From the NCBI GenBank assembly GCA_916610825.1, contig OU744454.1, positions 14,387,836 through 14,451,835 on the forward strand: DNA of 64,000 bases. Reading direction: 5' to 3'. Both the position numbers and the translations under genes were made by a program. The notes under the pieces are model-generated. The model was not told the DNA's origin. It saw only the letters and a program-made list of their open reading frames with translations, and searched no databases. Positions 26,401-41,400 of the stretch are shown here, in pieces. This DNA is from Haliclystus octoradiatus (Eukaryota; Cnidaria; Staurozoa; Stauromedusae; Haliclystidae). Numbering within the stretch: position 1 is the stretch's first letter; each line of letters starts with the position of its first letter.

Positions 26401-29400
26401 AAAGGCAGCTCGTATCTCTTTTTAAATTCAATAGGTGGGCTAGTTTTATCAGTCAGAGCAATGATGTTAAATGCGGCAATGCCCCCGGAGTAATTTCTAT
26501 TGTGCTTCGACAAGGTTGCTCGTATCGAACAAAGACATAAGGAAAATACAAGTAAGACTATGAATAAGATATACCAAACAAGTTTTGCAAAGGAAGTTTT
26601 GCCATAAAGAAGGATAAAATATTTGGTAGAGATGTCTTGAGTTATAAGCACAACAATAAAATACGCCACAGATTTAAACATTTTTGAAAATTAATTACAC
26701 CTCCTTCTAGATAATCCTATTTTCTAATCATTTGATTATTAAACATACAATTTAAAGTTGAGTTGACATGCGAGGCATTTCAGGTACAGACTATCAAATT
26801 AGGCATTCAAATAACACTATGCCAAAGTAATCTGGCATGAAAGGACTATCTAGGTGAGCAAAATAATCTCTGGATGGATAGAACTTCATAGAGTACTAAC
26901 TATCGAACGCAAGGTGATTTGATCTGTGTATTTGTCAGAGTTGTCCCAGTGTATTCCAACAATCAATCTGGTCCAATTGTTAGTTTGATGGCGCAAAACT
27001 TATCGGGTACGATGTCTATCAGGAATAGTGAGATAGTCACCTATTATCATAGCAAGATGTACGTTACTTCTGTTATCATAGCAAGATGTGTCGCATTTTC
27101 TTGCAAACTATATGTAGTGTGCGTGTAGAAGAATGATTATTAACTACTATTTCTAAGATTATAGCTTCTGTATATATATTATATTGGTCATGATTTAGAT
27201 CTGTAAGATTTTAAACATGACACAATATATTAAAATCCGTCTATAGGTTTATATATATTGTTAATTAACACAATTTTATCAAGAAAAAAAACAACAAAAA
27301 ACTTACTTCTCTTCAGCTATGCTATAGCTTTTAATCTTGGCACCATAATTTCTGGCAGCAGATCGATCTAAACTCATAGTATTATTCATAACTGGTTTAG
27401 GACGATCAGCCTTACCAAAGGAATTGGAAGAACGATTTCTAAAAAGAGAAAACATTTATAATAGTACAGTTTGGCTGGATCTCACGGATTGAATAAAAAC
27501 GTTGAGACATGAACAAGACGTGAAATAGACAGATTGATTGAAGCATCTAAAAAAAGTATAAACAAAGCTGTAATGTTAATTAATTGTCATAGCAACCAAT
27601 CCAGTGATATGAACAGGTTTCAAAATGTTCTACAATATTATTTTATAAATAAATATCAAAAACGTGACACAATATATAAGATAACAATTCGCATATGCAA
27701 CTACAGAGCCATCTGTTCTTTTAACTACCGAGTAACAAAAATCAGTTAAATATTAAAAGAACAGTGGAACAGATAAACTTTTAAGAATATAAATTAGGAT
27801 AATTATCTAATAGTTATTTGAAAACTCAATTTGTAGACCGTACAACTATAAACGTATTATTGTTCAGCTGTGAGAAGTTTGTAGTTGGAAGTTAAATTAA
27901 ACACAATTGATAAGATTACTGTAAATATATATAGATGTTTAGCTCCGTTAAAGAAATGATGGATTATTTACTACTGTCTCTGAAAGCATGAACTTTATCA
28001 CAGTTATAGTGTTTATAAATATAAAGAATTAAATATTTAAGCAATTATGTGTATTTTTTCTTTAACTAGTTTACATAGTTTATAAATATTATATATTAAT
28101 TTATGAATCTCAGTTATATTGTAAAGCGCTTAGAACTTCTTGATATAGGCGCTATAAAAATGTTACATTATTATTATGTGTATAGATGACACACTGCAAA
28201 CGTAACTAAATTTAATTTATTTTTGATACAAGTCCTTTAAAAAAAAATTAAAATCTAACCACAGATCATTGCATAGAAAGGAATTTATGCCAACATTCAT
28301 TACGGGCAATAAAGATAATCATATGGTATAAACAATAGATTACCCAATGGCAAGGCTTTGGCAGCTTAACATCCTTCGATCATAGAATAAGACTTAATAA
28401 ATTAGCGTGAAAACTGTGATTCAAATTCAAACTTTAGTAAACGGTTTAGCTTGAATAAATTATACAAAAGGATTGAAGTGTTCGGAAACGGCAAACAAAA
28501 ATCGTATATATGTAGTCAATTGCTCAAAACAAAGCGCTTAAACTAATTAGTATGGTTGTGTGTGTACCCTCAATCACATGGTTCTACTCCCTGACACGAG
28601 GCAAAAAAATAATGCTACTGCAAGGTTACAAGTAGAAAGCAATAACCACTGATTACTGAACCAAGAAAACTTGACTGCTGTTTTGATGTATAACAATATA
28701 AAACTAATGAGCCAAGTTCAAAAAACTTATTTTATTAGAGACTTGGTACAGCTATCCAGAGAAGGGGCTACCTTAGCATCATAGATAGATAGATAAAAGT
28801 TTATTTCAATCATTGAAAAATACATACCGAGTAGGCAAGTTTTACATTGAGTAATTGAATTTACAATGATTGTTGTCACCCCTTTAGCCTGCGTACCAGC
28901 CCCAAGGTTTTTTCTGAAACCATAGGTAAACAAGTCGTAAAGAGGTGCTAATCGCGTGAGCACTTGAGTGAGAAAAATCGAAAACTAAAAACTTTTGACT
29001 TTCGAGGCTTATATCTCTTTACCTGGATCTTGACTACTGATCAAATATAGCTCTAAATCTTCAACTGAACGTTAAAAATTTCATTCCGAAAGCAGATTGT
29101 CATTTGGTTTAGCGGTTTTTTATTTAGAGACAAATAAGTAAAAAGTTTAGTTTTTTTCCCGGTGTAAACCCTCTTGTGGAAAATAAGTGGGTTCCTGTTC
29201 GAGGAAAAAGAGTGAGACACAAAATCGTAACTTTGATTGAAATTTTGAGGGGGAAATGCTTGCGCAAAGTAAAAATACAAGAAGAACACGTACTGATAGA
29301 AAATTTTTCTCTATCTAAGAAGCAATCTCCCAATATCCGGGATATACACTTTAAAGTAAAAGTATATACATATACGTATACACAAACGTGAATTAGAAAT

Positions 29401-32400
29401 AAACATATTTACCTAGGAGTGGGTATCGACGTAGTCGCTTTATTTTTATCTGAATTTGTTCTCGTTAAACTGGTCGTAGATGACAATGTAGTCGCAGAGG
29501 TAGTCTTTGATGTCGTAGTCGTCTTTGGTTTTGTTGTTCTAGTTAATGATAAATCTTTTCGTTTTTCAGGTAACGTTGGTCGTGTTCGAGGTGATGAACG
29601 ACCCTAGCAATACAAAATATACATCAAACAATTTTGTCAATGATATTGCACGGTGTTCACGTATTGGTGTACTTAAACGAGATGAGAATTGCTATCTATT
29701 ACTGTAATTGCAAGCAATCGTGCAAAAATGTGGCGTTGCTATGTGAAAAAGTAATTTTTCATTCAAAGATCACAATTAACTTGAAAAAATAACTAAAATA
29801 TATTATTTTGAACACATTCAATAACTTTGGAGTCTTTCAAGGCAATATTTATGCCAAGAAGATAGCCGATAGCTTCAGTAGTTAGCATATGTGAGAAAAG
29901 TTAAATGGAAAAGATATATATATATATATTGCATTGTATGTTCTGGTCGACTTTTTTGTTTTGCTTCCTAGGAAGATGAGCTGTACTTCGTTTGGACGAA
30001 AGTAATTGGCCATAGCTGCACTTGAGTCGTGAAAACTATACTGATAGAAATTTCCTTCTCATAAGCGAAGTCCATCCCGGCATTTGAACATGTGGGCAGG
30101 GGCACCGACTAGGAATCGAACCCCGGTCTCACGCACATAGTGCGGACACTCTGCCACTGAGCTACCAGTGCACACATGTTTTGGTCGACTTGAATTATAA
30201 TTGAGAAAGTCTGTGTTCAGTGTTACAATGTACCAATCATTTCTTATACAATGTTATTTAGCTATATAGAGTATACATTTAATAAGTAATGAAGCGAATG
30301 TCTGCGTGTGTGTGCATGACTGTAAATCATAGGGATGTGGGGGACCCCAATAAAATTATTGACTCCAATTTCGGGCAATGTTGAGACGGAAACTTGCAAA
30401 TAATGAAATTTTGAAATGGAAATATCTCGCAATTTAAAAAGGTATTACTGTACTGAAGCTCCTAAATATGCAAATGCCATCTTCGGGAAAAATTGATAAA
30501 AATGCAAGTCAGAAGCATCTACATACAGCCATGTGTGGATATGGTCTAGTTTTAATCTGAGTTATACAGTATATCCTTTCTGTCATTGATGAACACGTCT
30601 GTTATGTAAGTTAAACCAGCAATGCGGGTGATTAATTGACAAATTTCATTGTCAAAAAAGTCCCCTTGAAAATCTAGTTTAATCTAGTCTCCTTCACGAC
30701 ATCAACCAATAGTGCTTCTGCTAGGGATTGAACCCTGTGGATCAAGATCCGATGCCCTTTGAGTTTACACTACATTAAGGCCCTAAGCCAAACATGCTTA
30801 TTCTAGGCTATCTGCTAATCGATTAGGCAGATCTGACTGGTGTTTGTCACTGCCAAGGGACTCATTAGAGACCTTCCTGATGTCATACCTCGTCAGGCAT
30901 CGCACCTGATATCCCGCTAACAAATAGCATAAATGCTGACAGCCGGGGTAGAGGGTACCTACCTATAGTACCTATAGTAATATCGGTACTATACGAGGAC
31001 GTGCCATTATTTTTAGGTACCATTTGGGCACCTTATTGGCAATTTTGGGGTACCAAATTTCAATTTTGAAATCCTGCAGTGAAAATTCAGGTTTCTAGCT
31101 GTGAAATCGGAAAATCTCCTGCTGTGAAGTGCTCGGATTACTGCTGTTTTCAATGCAAAATGCCAGGAAATTATACATTTTTGGCAATTATGAGGTATGG
31201 TTTACAGCAAAATCTGCAATTTTGGGGTGCTAGCGGGATTTCCAAAATGGAACACACCCGTACAATAATTAAGTACCCCCCTTTCGGGGAAAGTGACAGC
31301 TTCGGTGCATCCCCGGTTGAATATCTGTTAATTAATAACAATAACGAGAAACAACTTACAACAACAAAATAAAATGTCAATCTACCGTATGAATATATTA
31401 TAAGATATCGAACAACAACAAATACACACATAGTAATATAATAGTTTATAAAACATATCGTCAGAACGCCTGCGTAATAACAGTAACTACTAACTATAAT
31501 ATTGTATATTATGTTATTAAAATTTGTCAACTAAACATTGAATAAATATTTCTACAAGAATGTTTTTATCATTCTATAACTAGGTAATATATTTCATATA
31601 AGTATATAAGTAATATATTTGATATATATATATATATATAGAAAGAGAGATAAATTGTTTTTATTTTAGTTATCGTAAAATATAGATAATGTTTGAATAT
31701 GCTTTGAAAGCATGTTACGAAATGTAAACGTCCAATGAAGTTACAAGATTTGAATTTAATATGGGAGTTGAGGCGTCGTGAACAAGAGTAAACGTTTGTC
31801 GCAACTTGTCGATGGACACGAAACAAGGAAATTGTCAGGTAGAAGCTCTGCAGATTATTGACTGGCTATAGAAACAGCACAACAAGTCAGCAACATTTGT
31901 CGAAGTAACATAAAAATAACTATGTAACATTTGAAGTTATCGAACAGAACATTCAAATGTAATTAGTTGATTCTACAAAAGAACTTTCATTATTAAACAA
32001 CCTTCAATGCCAAGAAGTATAAGTGGAATATCAGAAAGATATTTAAAGAGAAGTTAGCCAAAATCTTTCGTTTTTGATATATTTAACCACGATTGCCCAA
32101 TATTAAAGCAAACACAATTGTAAGTCCAAACCAAATATAATCCATAGATAATAGAAATAATCAGCAAATTATATGATGAAGAAGGGTCGGCAGAGAGTTA
32201 TCTAGATTTGATAATTATTAAATAAAATGTAAACAAACAATACGGATAATGATATAGAAGTATAAAACCAAGATGGCTGCCATTGCTGTGTAGCGCCATT
32301 ATGCCATTGAATAATTTCATAAGATGCATTGCTTAACGACCATAACATAATAATATGGAGACTTGTTTTCAGTGTTGTTTTCCACGCCAATATTGCTAAA

Positions 32401-35400
32401 CAAACAGCAACGATGAGTAGGAATTGGTGGCGATCATCTCTGGCAATCAATTTGTATAAATCACCCAACAATTTGACAAACGTAATCTGGAAACACAAAC
32501 GAAATGAAAAATCGATTTCAAATCCATTTTGTTGCCACCGAATTCCATTCATTGTTGCTGTTGTTCCGTTATTTATCGATCGAATGAAACCATTTTGGTT
32601 ACGTTGTCGGTATGCTATGCAAAATGTTGATGATAATGATGATGAAGAATGTGGAAAATTTACTATATAGAGTGAAGCTGATAATCCGAAAATAATCTGG
32701 ACCAACCCGAGCCGATCTGATGATGGATCGGGTTCCGATTTCGGATCAAATTGGACAATAAAAAAGTATCTGATAAGCTAGTATATTGTTATGCTAAAGG
32801 GAGATTAGCTCAGATGTTAGAGCAGCCGAATTTCAGATCGAATCATATCTGATTGACCGTGATTCAAATCCCCCGAAGGTCAACTCAGCCTTGGACTGTA
32901 TCTAAAAAACATCAAATGAGTACCATCTTCTGATGGCAGATGGAATGGTCTAGAGGGAATTGCATTGTGTGTAGCTGCGGCGCATCGCTGCGCATTGACA
33001 ACCGAGACCTATATGCCATGGAATCTGTTGAAATTGATTTGCAGTGTCGGAGCTGAGATCAACAAAGAGCGTTTAAAATCATTGCTCTCAGACAAAAAAG
33101 CCACTCCTCTAGAAGTAAAGGAGTGGTACAAGTGCCTTTGGTAGGGCGACACCGTCTACATTACTTTTTTTTGTTATGTTGGAAGATTGTTAGTTTCAAA
33201 GTTCATGAACTATTGATGCAAATCAAGAACAAAACTCAGCTTGTCAACTCAAAATTTCTAGATATTTTTGAATGGAATCGCCTACAGTAACAAATATATT
33301 TTTGGCGACCTTTATTCATGAACTGGTTACAAAGGAGCTGTCATCGTTCAACAAGGTAAAGACTGTGATCAAAAAGAACAGCCGCCTTATGAAAAATATT
33401 ACAAATTCATCGCAACAAGTTTGTTTAAATATTTGTTCATAATTTAGATTAACGATATTGTTTTGATTAGATTACGAATTCTTTGCATTATGTTGTCCTC
33501 TATGTGATTATTCTCATCTTTTTATATAATAAACTTGATAGCTCTGCTTCCTTTAATGTAGTATATCTTTATTTTGAAAAGTGATAATAATAATATCATC
33601 GCAACAAGTTTGTTTAAATATTTGTTCATAATTTAGATTAACGATATCGTTTTGATTAGATTACGAATTCTTTGCATTATGTTGTCCTCTATGTGATTAT
33701 TCTCATCTTTTTATATAATAAACTTGATAGCTCTGTTTCCCTTAATGTAGTATATCTTTATTTTGAAAAGTGAAAAATTACAGATTTTTGCTTATCACGT
33801 CAGTCTTGCAACCTTAGAGATGCTCTACCCTATTGTATCAGATTATTACGTTATGTTTGAAGGTAGTACCAATTGTCAGTATTTGATTCACCAATAGGAA
33901 GCAAGAAAGCGTTGGAAAAAACCTACCATCAATAATAATCCAATATATTTTTGTTATATTGGAGAGAAGGTACAACAAAAGGAAAACATTTGCCGAAACA
34001 AAATGGATGAAAGAGTAATTCAATGGACTCAATGGCTACATTATGGACTGGTAACAGCCAAGAGTCTATTTCTGTTGCAAGTTTATCATTGTGACGTAAA
34101 TATTCAATTTATTTTTAACTGATGAAAAATAATATTGAATATTGAAAAGTTCAAATATAGATTAAGTCAGGAAAAATGGCATATTGAAAAACGAGTCAAA
34201 GATTATAAATTTGGCCATCAGACATTTACAAATTGTAAGATACAACTAACATCCAAGCAACGCATTCAGTCTTTATAAATATTTGAGTTTGAGAGAATAT
34301 TACTTCGACTTGTGACGATCTCAAAAGTAATATATTTTTTTAAAAAACGGGATATGTTATAAAATTGCTTATTATTTCAGCTGTGAGTATGCTATGTGAT
34401 TATGTGGAATAAGTGGGATAAATGTTGATCAGCCAATAATTACCAGACTATCAGGCTTACTTTCAAAAGTGTTGACAAGTAGCACTTGCGTTCTGAAGAT
34501 ATTTTACTTTTTACTTAATTATTGTTATGTTACTTCACCCTATGTAAATGTCTATTGTGCTTTGAAAAAAAGTTACATCTAATTTAAAAGGTTTTTAGAA
34601 GACCTGATACGTGTGAAGAAATCAATCAAGCCTTAGCCGACACATCTCAACAAATACAATTTGAATTATAAATACGTTTGAATAAAAGAATATGTGACTC
34701 TTACCTTATCCAAGTCTTCTGATGATCCCCTTACTAGTTTTTTGATAGAGGGTTTCCGTGTGTTTGATTCATTTTGGCTATCTGCTTCTGCTTCAATCAA
34801 CACATCACGGTCCTTGTCAAGTTCACGTTCAAAAAAGCTGCGAGTCTATAAAGAAAAGAAAATAATACTAGCATTTAAAGGCAATTGACCAGCAAATTTA
34901 GCTACGTCTACAAATATGGTGCATACCCCCTTGAGAAAAACAAGGATTCCATGAACAGTTCATGAACTTAACATTGCCCCAAATTTCATGAAGGTGAAAA
35001 TTGGGACCATTTCAAGTTCATGAACAGTTCATGAACTAGTGAACTGTACTTTACAGGGGAATCGCAATTTCAAGGATGCAAGGTGAGCTATTAACCAAAT
35101 TTGACTGTCTTACCTCTTGCATGGATCCTTTTCTTGGACGACCATCGATTGTATCATGTGCAGGACCATCAGTAGGTCGATCTTCATCAACATGATTAGA
35201 ACGAACTTCAGTTTCCTGTAAACTATTTGATGAAAAAATAAGAAATAACAGTAGTATGAGGAATCATGTAAATTAATATGTGATTCAAAGCCCTGTTCTT
35301 TTTTAGTAGAGTTTAACTTCCTCAAGGGCAATTCGGATAAATGAAATTTTCGCCTATCTGAAACCTACCTTGAAACTCTCTAGAACTATTTTGTGCTCAA

Positions 35401-38400
35401 GTCCTTTTGTGCTCAAGGATAAATGTAATAACAATCATTTTCACTTTTTACTTGCATTTAAGCAGATGACACTGTAGATTGGATATAGTTAGCAAATATA
35501 ACACACTAGTGAAGTGAACCCGCTCTGCTGGGTGAAATTTGAAAATAAAAAAAAAATAGAAAATTCAATTGCTAGAAGTTAGCCCAAATGATAAATAAAT
35601 AATAGAACTGAAGGTCAGTCTGATGTGAAAGATATTGCGTGATGAACATGAGAATGTAATTCGTTCTTTCTATGAAGCCGCAAGAGAAATCCTAAGGAAA
35701 AAATACGCTTCAAGCCGTCAATTGAATGAATATAAAGATATGAACATAAAACATAGCCTATGTTGCCGCAAAAAATTATAAGATACCCCACGGAAAGTAT
35801 GGAATTGATACGTTACTATGAAAAGCGTGAATCTCGAACACAGTAGATACAGACAGACATACATCGACATTTATATAGTAGAAGACATGAAATCTTAGTC
35901 AAAATATGTAAACACCCATTCCTTATGGATGTATGTATGTATTTATTTGACTATATGAAGAAAAAAATGGTTACGGTATAAGTACATGTGTAAATATTAA
36001 AAAAAAATTCATACAGTCAGGGAAATCCCAGTGTAACACATAAAGGAGAAGATCTAAAAAATACCGCATAAGGCCTCACTTTTAATAATTTTGGTCAAAC
36101 AACAGTGATTCATTTTTGCAAAAATGTCTTAAATGAGGTCAACAAAAACAGAGTTTTGAGGATATTATTGATATCGAACAGAGCAGCTGCTTTTAAAATT
36201 TAATCATTCAAAATTTAAATTCAAAAGGTAAGATAATATAGTATAATGAACTTTTGCAACTCTTTCAAAAATTTGAGTTGCACAACCTTAGTTCTCCTTA
36301 CATTATCTAGATAATAGTAATAATGATAATTATAATAATAATGCAAATAAAAATATATTAACACATGGTGGCATAAATGTTGAAAATCATTCACTGGATG
36401 GAATAATTTTGCCACGCCCTGCCACGATGCTTGGACAGGCAGGAGTTACCCAAAAGAAATGTCTTTATAGTGTCAATAATAATTTCACCTAACCTGTTGT
36501 TCGATGTGCTAGTCGTAGAAGGAGTACGTTTGAACCTCCTAATATCCCTATCCATGGACCACCGCTATAAAAAAATGAAGTCATCAAATAATTAGAGAAC
36601 TTTCAATGATAGTTTAAATTCAGTTACAGTTACAATGTTAAAAGACTTTCGAGATTTGACCCTGATCTGAACCATACTGGATCAAATACCGGGTATGAAT
36701 GCATGTTCTGCCAATAGACTTCCATAGACTGCTGATACCATTGCCAAACTTCATGGAAAACACATAGCAACCATGGGTATCCATAATGGCTGACGCAAAG
36801 TACCAAAACAGAGGCTTGAAAACCGCGAAATTCAAAGCCACTTTTTGAGCAAGTTTTGTTTCTGAATGAGACAGGATATTTTCTAATAAAAGAGTTATTT
36901 ATGACTACCAATTTTAAGTTGCATCATACATGAGTTAAAATATCTATTTTTTAATCGTATTTGAAAGTAAATAGTTTTTTTTTTAATTTTTATATTTCCT
37001 TGTCTCTCGGTGTGATTTTAACTTATTCATAAATCTTGGAAAATAATTGTGATCCTATGAACAAATCTCACTTGGCTGGCAGGAAAATCCTATTAAAATT
37101 ATCTTTCTATGACAATCAGAACATATTGTTTAGAGTTTAAATTACAAAAGTGTTTATAGGAGAGATCAAATAATTTTGAAAATGTCAATGAGGACAGCGC
37201 TAAACTAAAATAAGTCCTTTGCGTCAGCCATCTTTTCCCCCATGTTGCACATTCTCGTCAGCAGTTCTATGTAAGTCTATGGTTTTGCGCCACCCCATGA
37301 AACTGAGAATCGTTGCACACAGGCTAGAGGAAATTCTTATTAAAACTTGTTGCGCATTCCTAAAAACGTGAAAGACCAATCAGATGCAACAGAATGCGAC
37401 CTAGGATCATGTGGCGGAAATTTATTGTTGTAACATCGTGCAGAGACAGTGACATGTGAAGCGGATCCAGACATGAAATCATAGCTTGATAAAGTTACTA
37501 CTAAACGCCTTGATCCAACTTTGACATTAGGACAAAGGCTACTAGATAGACACCCTAATACAAAAGTTATATGACTTCATATGTTCAGTGGATGAATTAC
37601 AAAGTAGATCATATAAAACCACATGCAAAAGTAGAATTGAACAATTTGTAAATTGATTACCTTCTCCTGATTCTGCGCAGCTAAACTTAAAAATTTGAAT
37701 ATATGTAATCGTCCTTTCAAGCAGACCTTAACCAAAAACAACAAAAACAAACAATCAGCAATCGTAAATAACAAAAACAATCAGTGGTGGGCTCTACGCG
37801 CTTGCAGTCACATGTGAAAGACCAATCAGATGCAACAGAATGCGACCTAGGATCATGTGGCGGAAATTTATTGTTGTAATTTATAATTGTATGCATTTTG
37901 TAATCAGCCCTGTGAAAACAAGCCTAGTATGGCTTACCAGGCCCTGAATAAATGATGATGATGATGATGATGATGATGTGTTTGTCGTCCACATTGTTTT
38001 TGTGCCTGAAAACATGCTGAAACTTGAGATTTGAATCCATGCCCAAGCCATGACTGACACTCCATCGAAAGCACTATGCTCATCTAATAACAATTTATTA
38101 AACCAGCCATCATTTGAACTAAATCATATGGCGCCTGAACTTTTTCCTATTTTGCACCCAGACATTGGAATAAACTTCCACTTTAAATCCGGAACTCTAG
38201 TAAAAACATTTTTATTTTAAAAAAAGACACACATTTAGTTTGTAAAATATCTGTATATAAATTTTAACCATTTTATCTTAATTTATTTTAATTACTAAAT
38301 CAGTTTCATTTTACTTTTAAATCTTTCTATATACATATTAATTTTGGTTTACTATATTCATACTGTACTTTAAAATGACTGTAATAGCGCAACTGGATTA

Positions 38401-41400
38401 ATGTTTAGAAGTGGCGCTATATAAATACCATTTACTATTTTTATTATTGTTATTGTTATTGTTATTGTTAATTTTATTTTTATTGTTATTGTTATTGGCC
38501 AGAATAGATGTATTAAAACATTATTATCTCTGTCATTTCTTATCCAATCGTTTTCGAATTTTTATCAATCAATTTTTTAGTTGATATCAATCTGATTCAT
38601 TCATTTACTTGAAAGAGAAATCTCAATAGACACCTGCATTATTAACAAGACTTTCTAAAGTTAAACATCATAACATAAAGTGTGTTACATACCTGCGAAG
38701 GTGGTGATGTTAACGGATTACTTTTAAGATCTAATTTAATTAACGAAGTGATGAGACGAAACGCAGGAGGTATAACAGATATTTTGTTACATGAGAAATC
38801 GAGGAACAGCAAATTCTTTAACTTGCTTAATTCTGGGAAAAGAAACAAAAACTATATCATTGAATATGTTTACAACAGTAGGATATAGGATAATATTATA
38901 ATTACAAAATTGTTTAGGCTTTTTGATTGGTTAAAGGCGCCGAGATAATTCCAAGTATTCAAAAGAAAACACAATATTTCGAGCTAAACCCCTTCATACC
39001 TTGAGATATTGATTCTGCCGGTTTAATTCCTTAGATCATGTGGAAATCAATATCTCATTCCTGAGTACCCAAGCCTAGCGCGGTAGAGTAGGCGTAAGTA
39101 TAACAACAAACATTATTTGAATCATTATGCTAGGCTTAGCAGCAGAGAAAAATATTATCAGAAAAGAAGAGACTTTATTGACTTTCTCACAAACTTATTA
39201 TTCCCAAATAATGGAACTGAAGTAAAAGTAAAGTAAAGTAAAGTAAACCGAAATTTGGGAATAACAAATTACAAAGTCAATGATAATATTTTCTCTGGCG
39301 CTTGTTAGAACTTTGGACGTTAGAACGTTAGAACTGTATGATAACAATGCAAGTATTGAATTAAGTGTTGAATAATATTCAGAATAATTCAGACAAAGTG
39401 TCTATTTGACGCGGCCATTATGGATTCATTAGGGTCCCTGTTTAGGGTCAGGGTCCGATCACATGATAACCACACGGTCGAGGTTAAATTCATTTCTGTT
39501 TCATGAGCTTTTGTCAGTTGGCGTAGCTCATTCTGAGTTTGTCTGACTAGTGTGCAGTTCATGCTGGTTCGAGTCCTGGTCGTTCCAAATGTTTAATTTA
39601 TTTTCATCAATTATATTACAAAACGTTTGTAAGTTACTGTTCATTCATGATAGGCATGCGTTGGTATCCATAATGGCTACGACTGACGGTCAAATAGTCA
39701 CAGCTTAATTCAGACCTATACCAATGTTTTCAGTTGATATATATCTGAAACAATCATAGTTCCCCTATTTAAAGGCATGTTCGAACTTACCGTCTGGTAA
39801 GCTTGATAGATGATTTCTTCTAAGGTTAAGCACTCGCAACGCAGATATATCACCCACTGTACTTGGTATACTGCTAAGTTCATTACAGCTAACATCCTAC
39901 GAGAAAAAAACAAATTAAATGAAATGTTACAAAATACATCACAATAGTACAGAACATTTGATTTTTTTTCTTTTTCTTTAGATTTCTCATCATAACACAA
40001 TTGTTTAAATGTGATTTATTTACATTTATAGCTATATAATAATAGTTTATGGCATTATTTAAAGTAAATAATAGTAAAGAACATTTGATTGGTTTGGAAA
40101 TTAGTTCAACAACTATTTTACTTTGAATATGTTTTGGATTTTCGTGATATTTTTAATGATTATATATTTGATGAATGAATAAATCAGTAAGAATATATAT
40201 TTGTATCAATCAAAAATGTGCAATTGGGTGTTGACAAAACATAACAATGTAATCATATAATAATTACTAGATATCAACGGTATAAAAAAACATAAAAAGT
40301 TTATTCTAAATTATGCTGTCGTAGTCGAACCTAATCCTGTAATTTGATTGGTTCGTCAATGTGGTTTGGAAATCAAGTGATTTTTTGTTACTATTTCCCG
40401 TCGAAAGTTGTCGATAAAAACTTGTCAGACGCTCAAAGCTGAAGAAGAATAGGAAACCTGAAATGTATCAGTAAAGCAATAATACTTAATTATGAAATTT
40501 GTTTTATTTTAGGAAAGGGTTACAACACACTTGCAAGTATATATATTCATACTTATTGAAACTCTTCAAAAGTATATCCTGGAATTGCGAAATTGCTTCT
40601 TTTTATGGAGAAAATGCTTCGATTTGTACAATGTTTTTCTTGTATTTTGTCTGAACCTACGAACGTGGCTATTTTCGCTGAGAGCAATGATTTTAAACGC
40701 TCTTTGTTGATCTCAGCCGCGACACTGCTGATCACTTTTAACAGATTTCATGGCAGATAGGTCCCGATTGTCAATGGACAACAATGCGCTGCAGCTACAC
40801 ACAATGCAAGTCCCTCTAGACCATTCCATCCGCCATCAGAAGATGGTACTCATTTGATGTTTTTTAGATAAAGTCAAGGCTGAGTTGACCTTCGGGGGAT
40901 TTGAACCACAGTCGATCAGATATGATCTGATCTGAAGTTCCGTTGCTCTGCAATCTGAGCTAATCCTCCTAATAAAAGATAACAGCCAACAGACACATCA
41001 TTCAATAAGATCAACATAAATAATTGTTGAAATTTGTACATACCAAATCCTGCAGTTTAGACATTGTGCCGATTTCTGGTGGTAATGTAGTTAGTTTATT
41101 GTGACTAGCTTTCAATATTTTGATCGGTAAAGAACAGAAATGAACAGGCAAACTGGTAAGTTGATTATGACTGAAACAAATTAGAAATCCAAAATGCAAG
41201 ATAAAATCTCATAATGAAAAGTATTAAAGGAAATAATGCCTTCTTAGATTAACAAATAGGAAAGAAGAATAAGTTTGAAATACCTTGCCATTAATCGTGA
41301 GCATGGCTTGTATTCCTGAAATCACACGCGTGCGACAAAACGCACGCCCCAGAAATTTAAGGCGTGCGATCATTTGTTACCACGACAACACGATAACTGG

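Noticed and set aside
26298..26681. 127-aa hydrophobic minus-strand frame in an LRCH intron
   Set aside because: Composition matches AT-rich DNA read as hydrophobic codons and no family is recognised. It was also considered as the missing LRCH exon, but nothing in it resembles LRCH.
30100..30176. Functional tRNA gene
   Set aside because: A/B boxes and an acceptor stem are visible, but the anticodon arm does not fold properly, so it was kept only as a tRNA-like repeat.
32329..32670. 113-aa plus-strand frame
   Set aside because: Antisense shadow of the better-supported 167-aa minus-strand frame.
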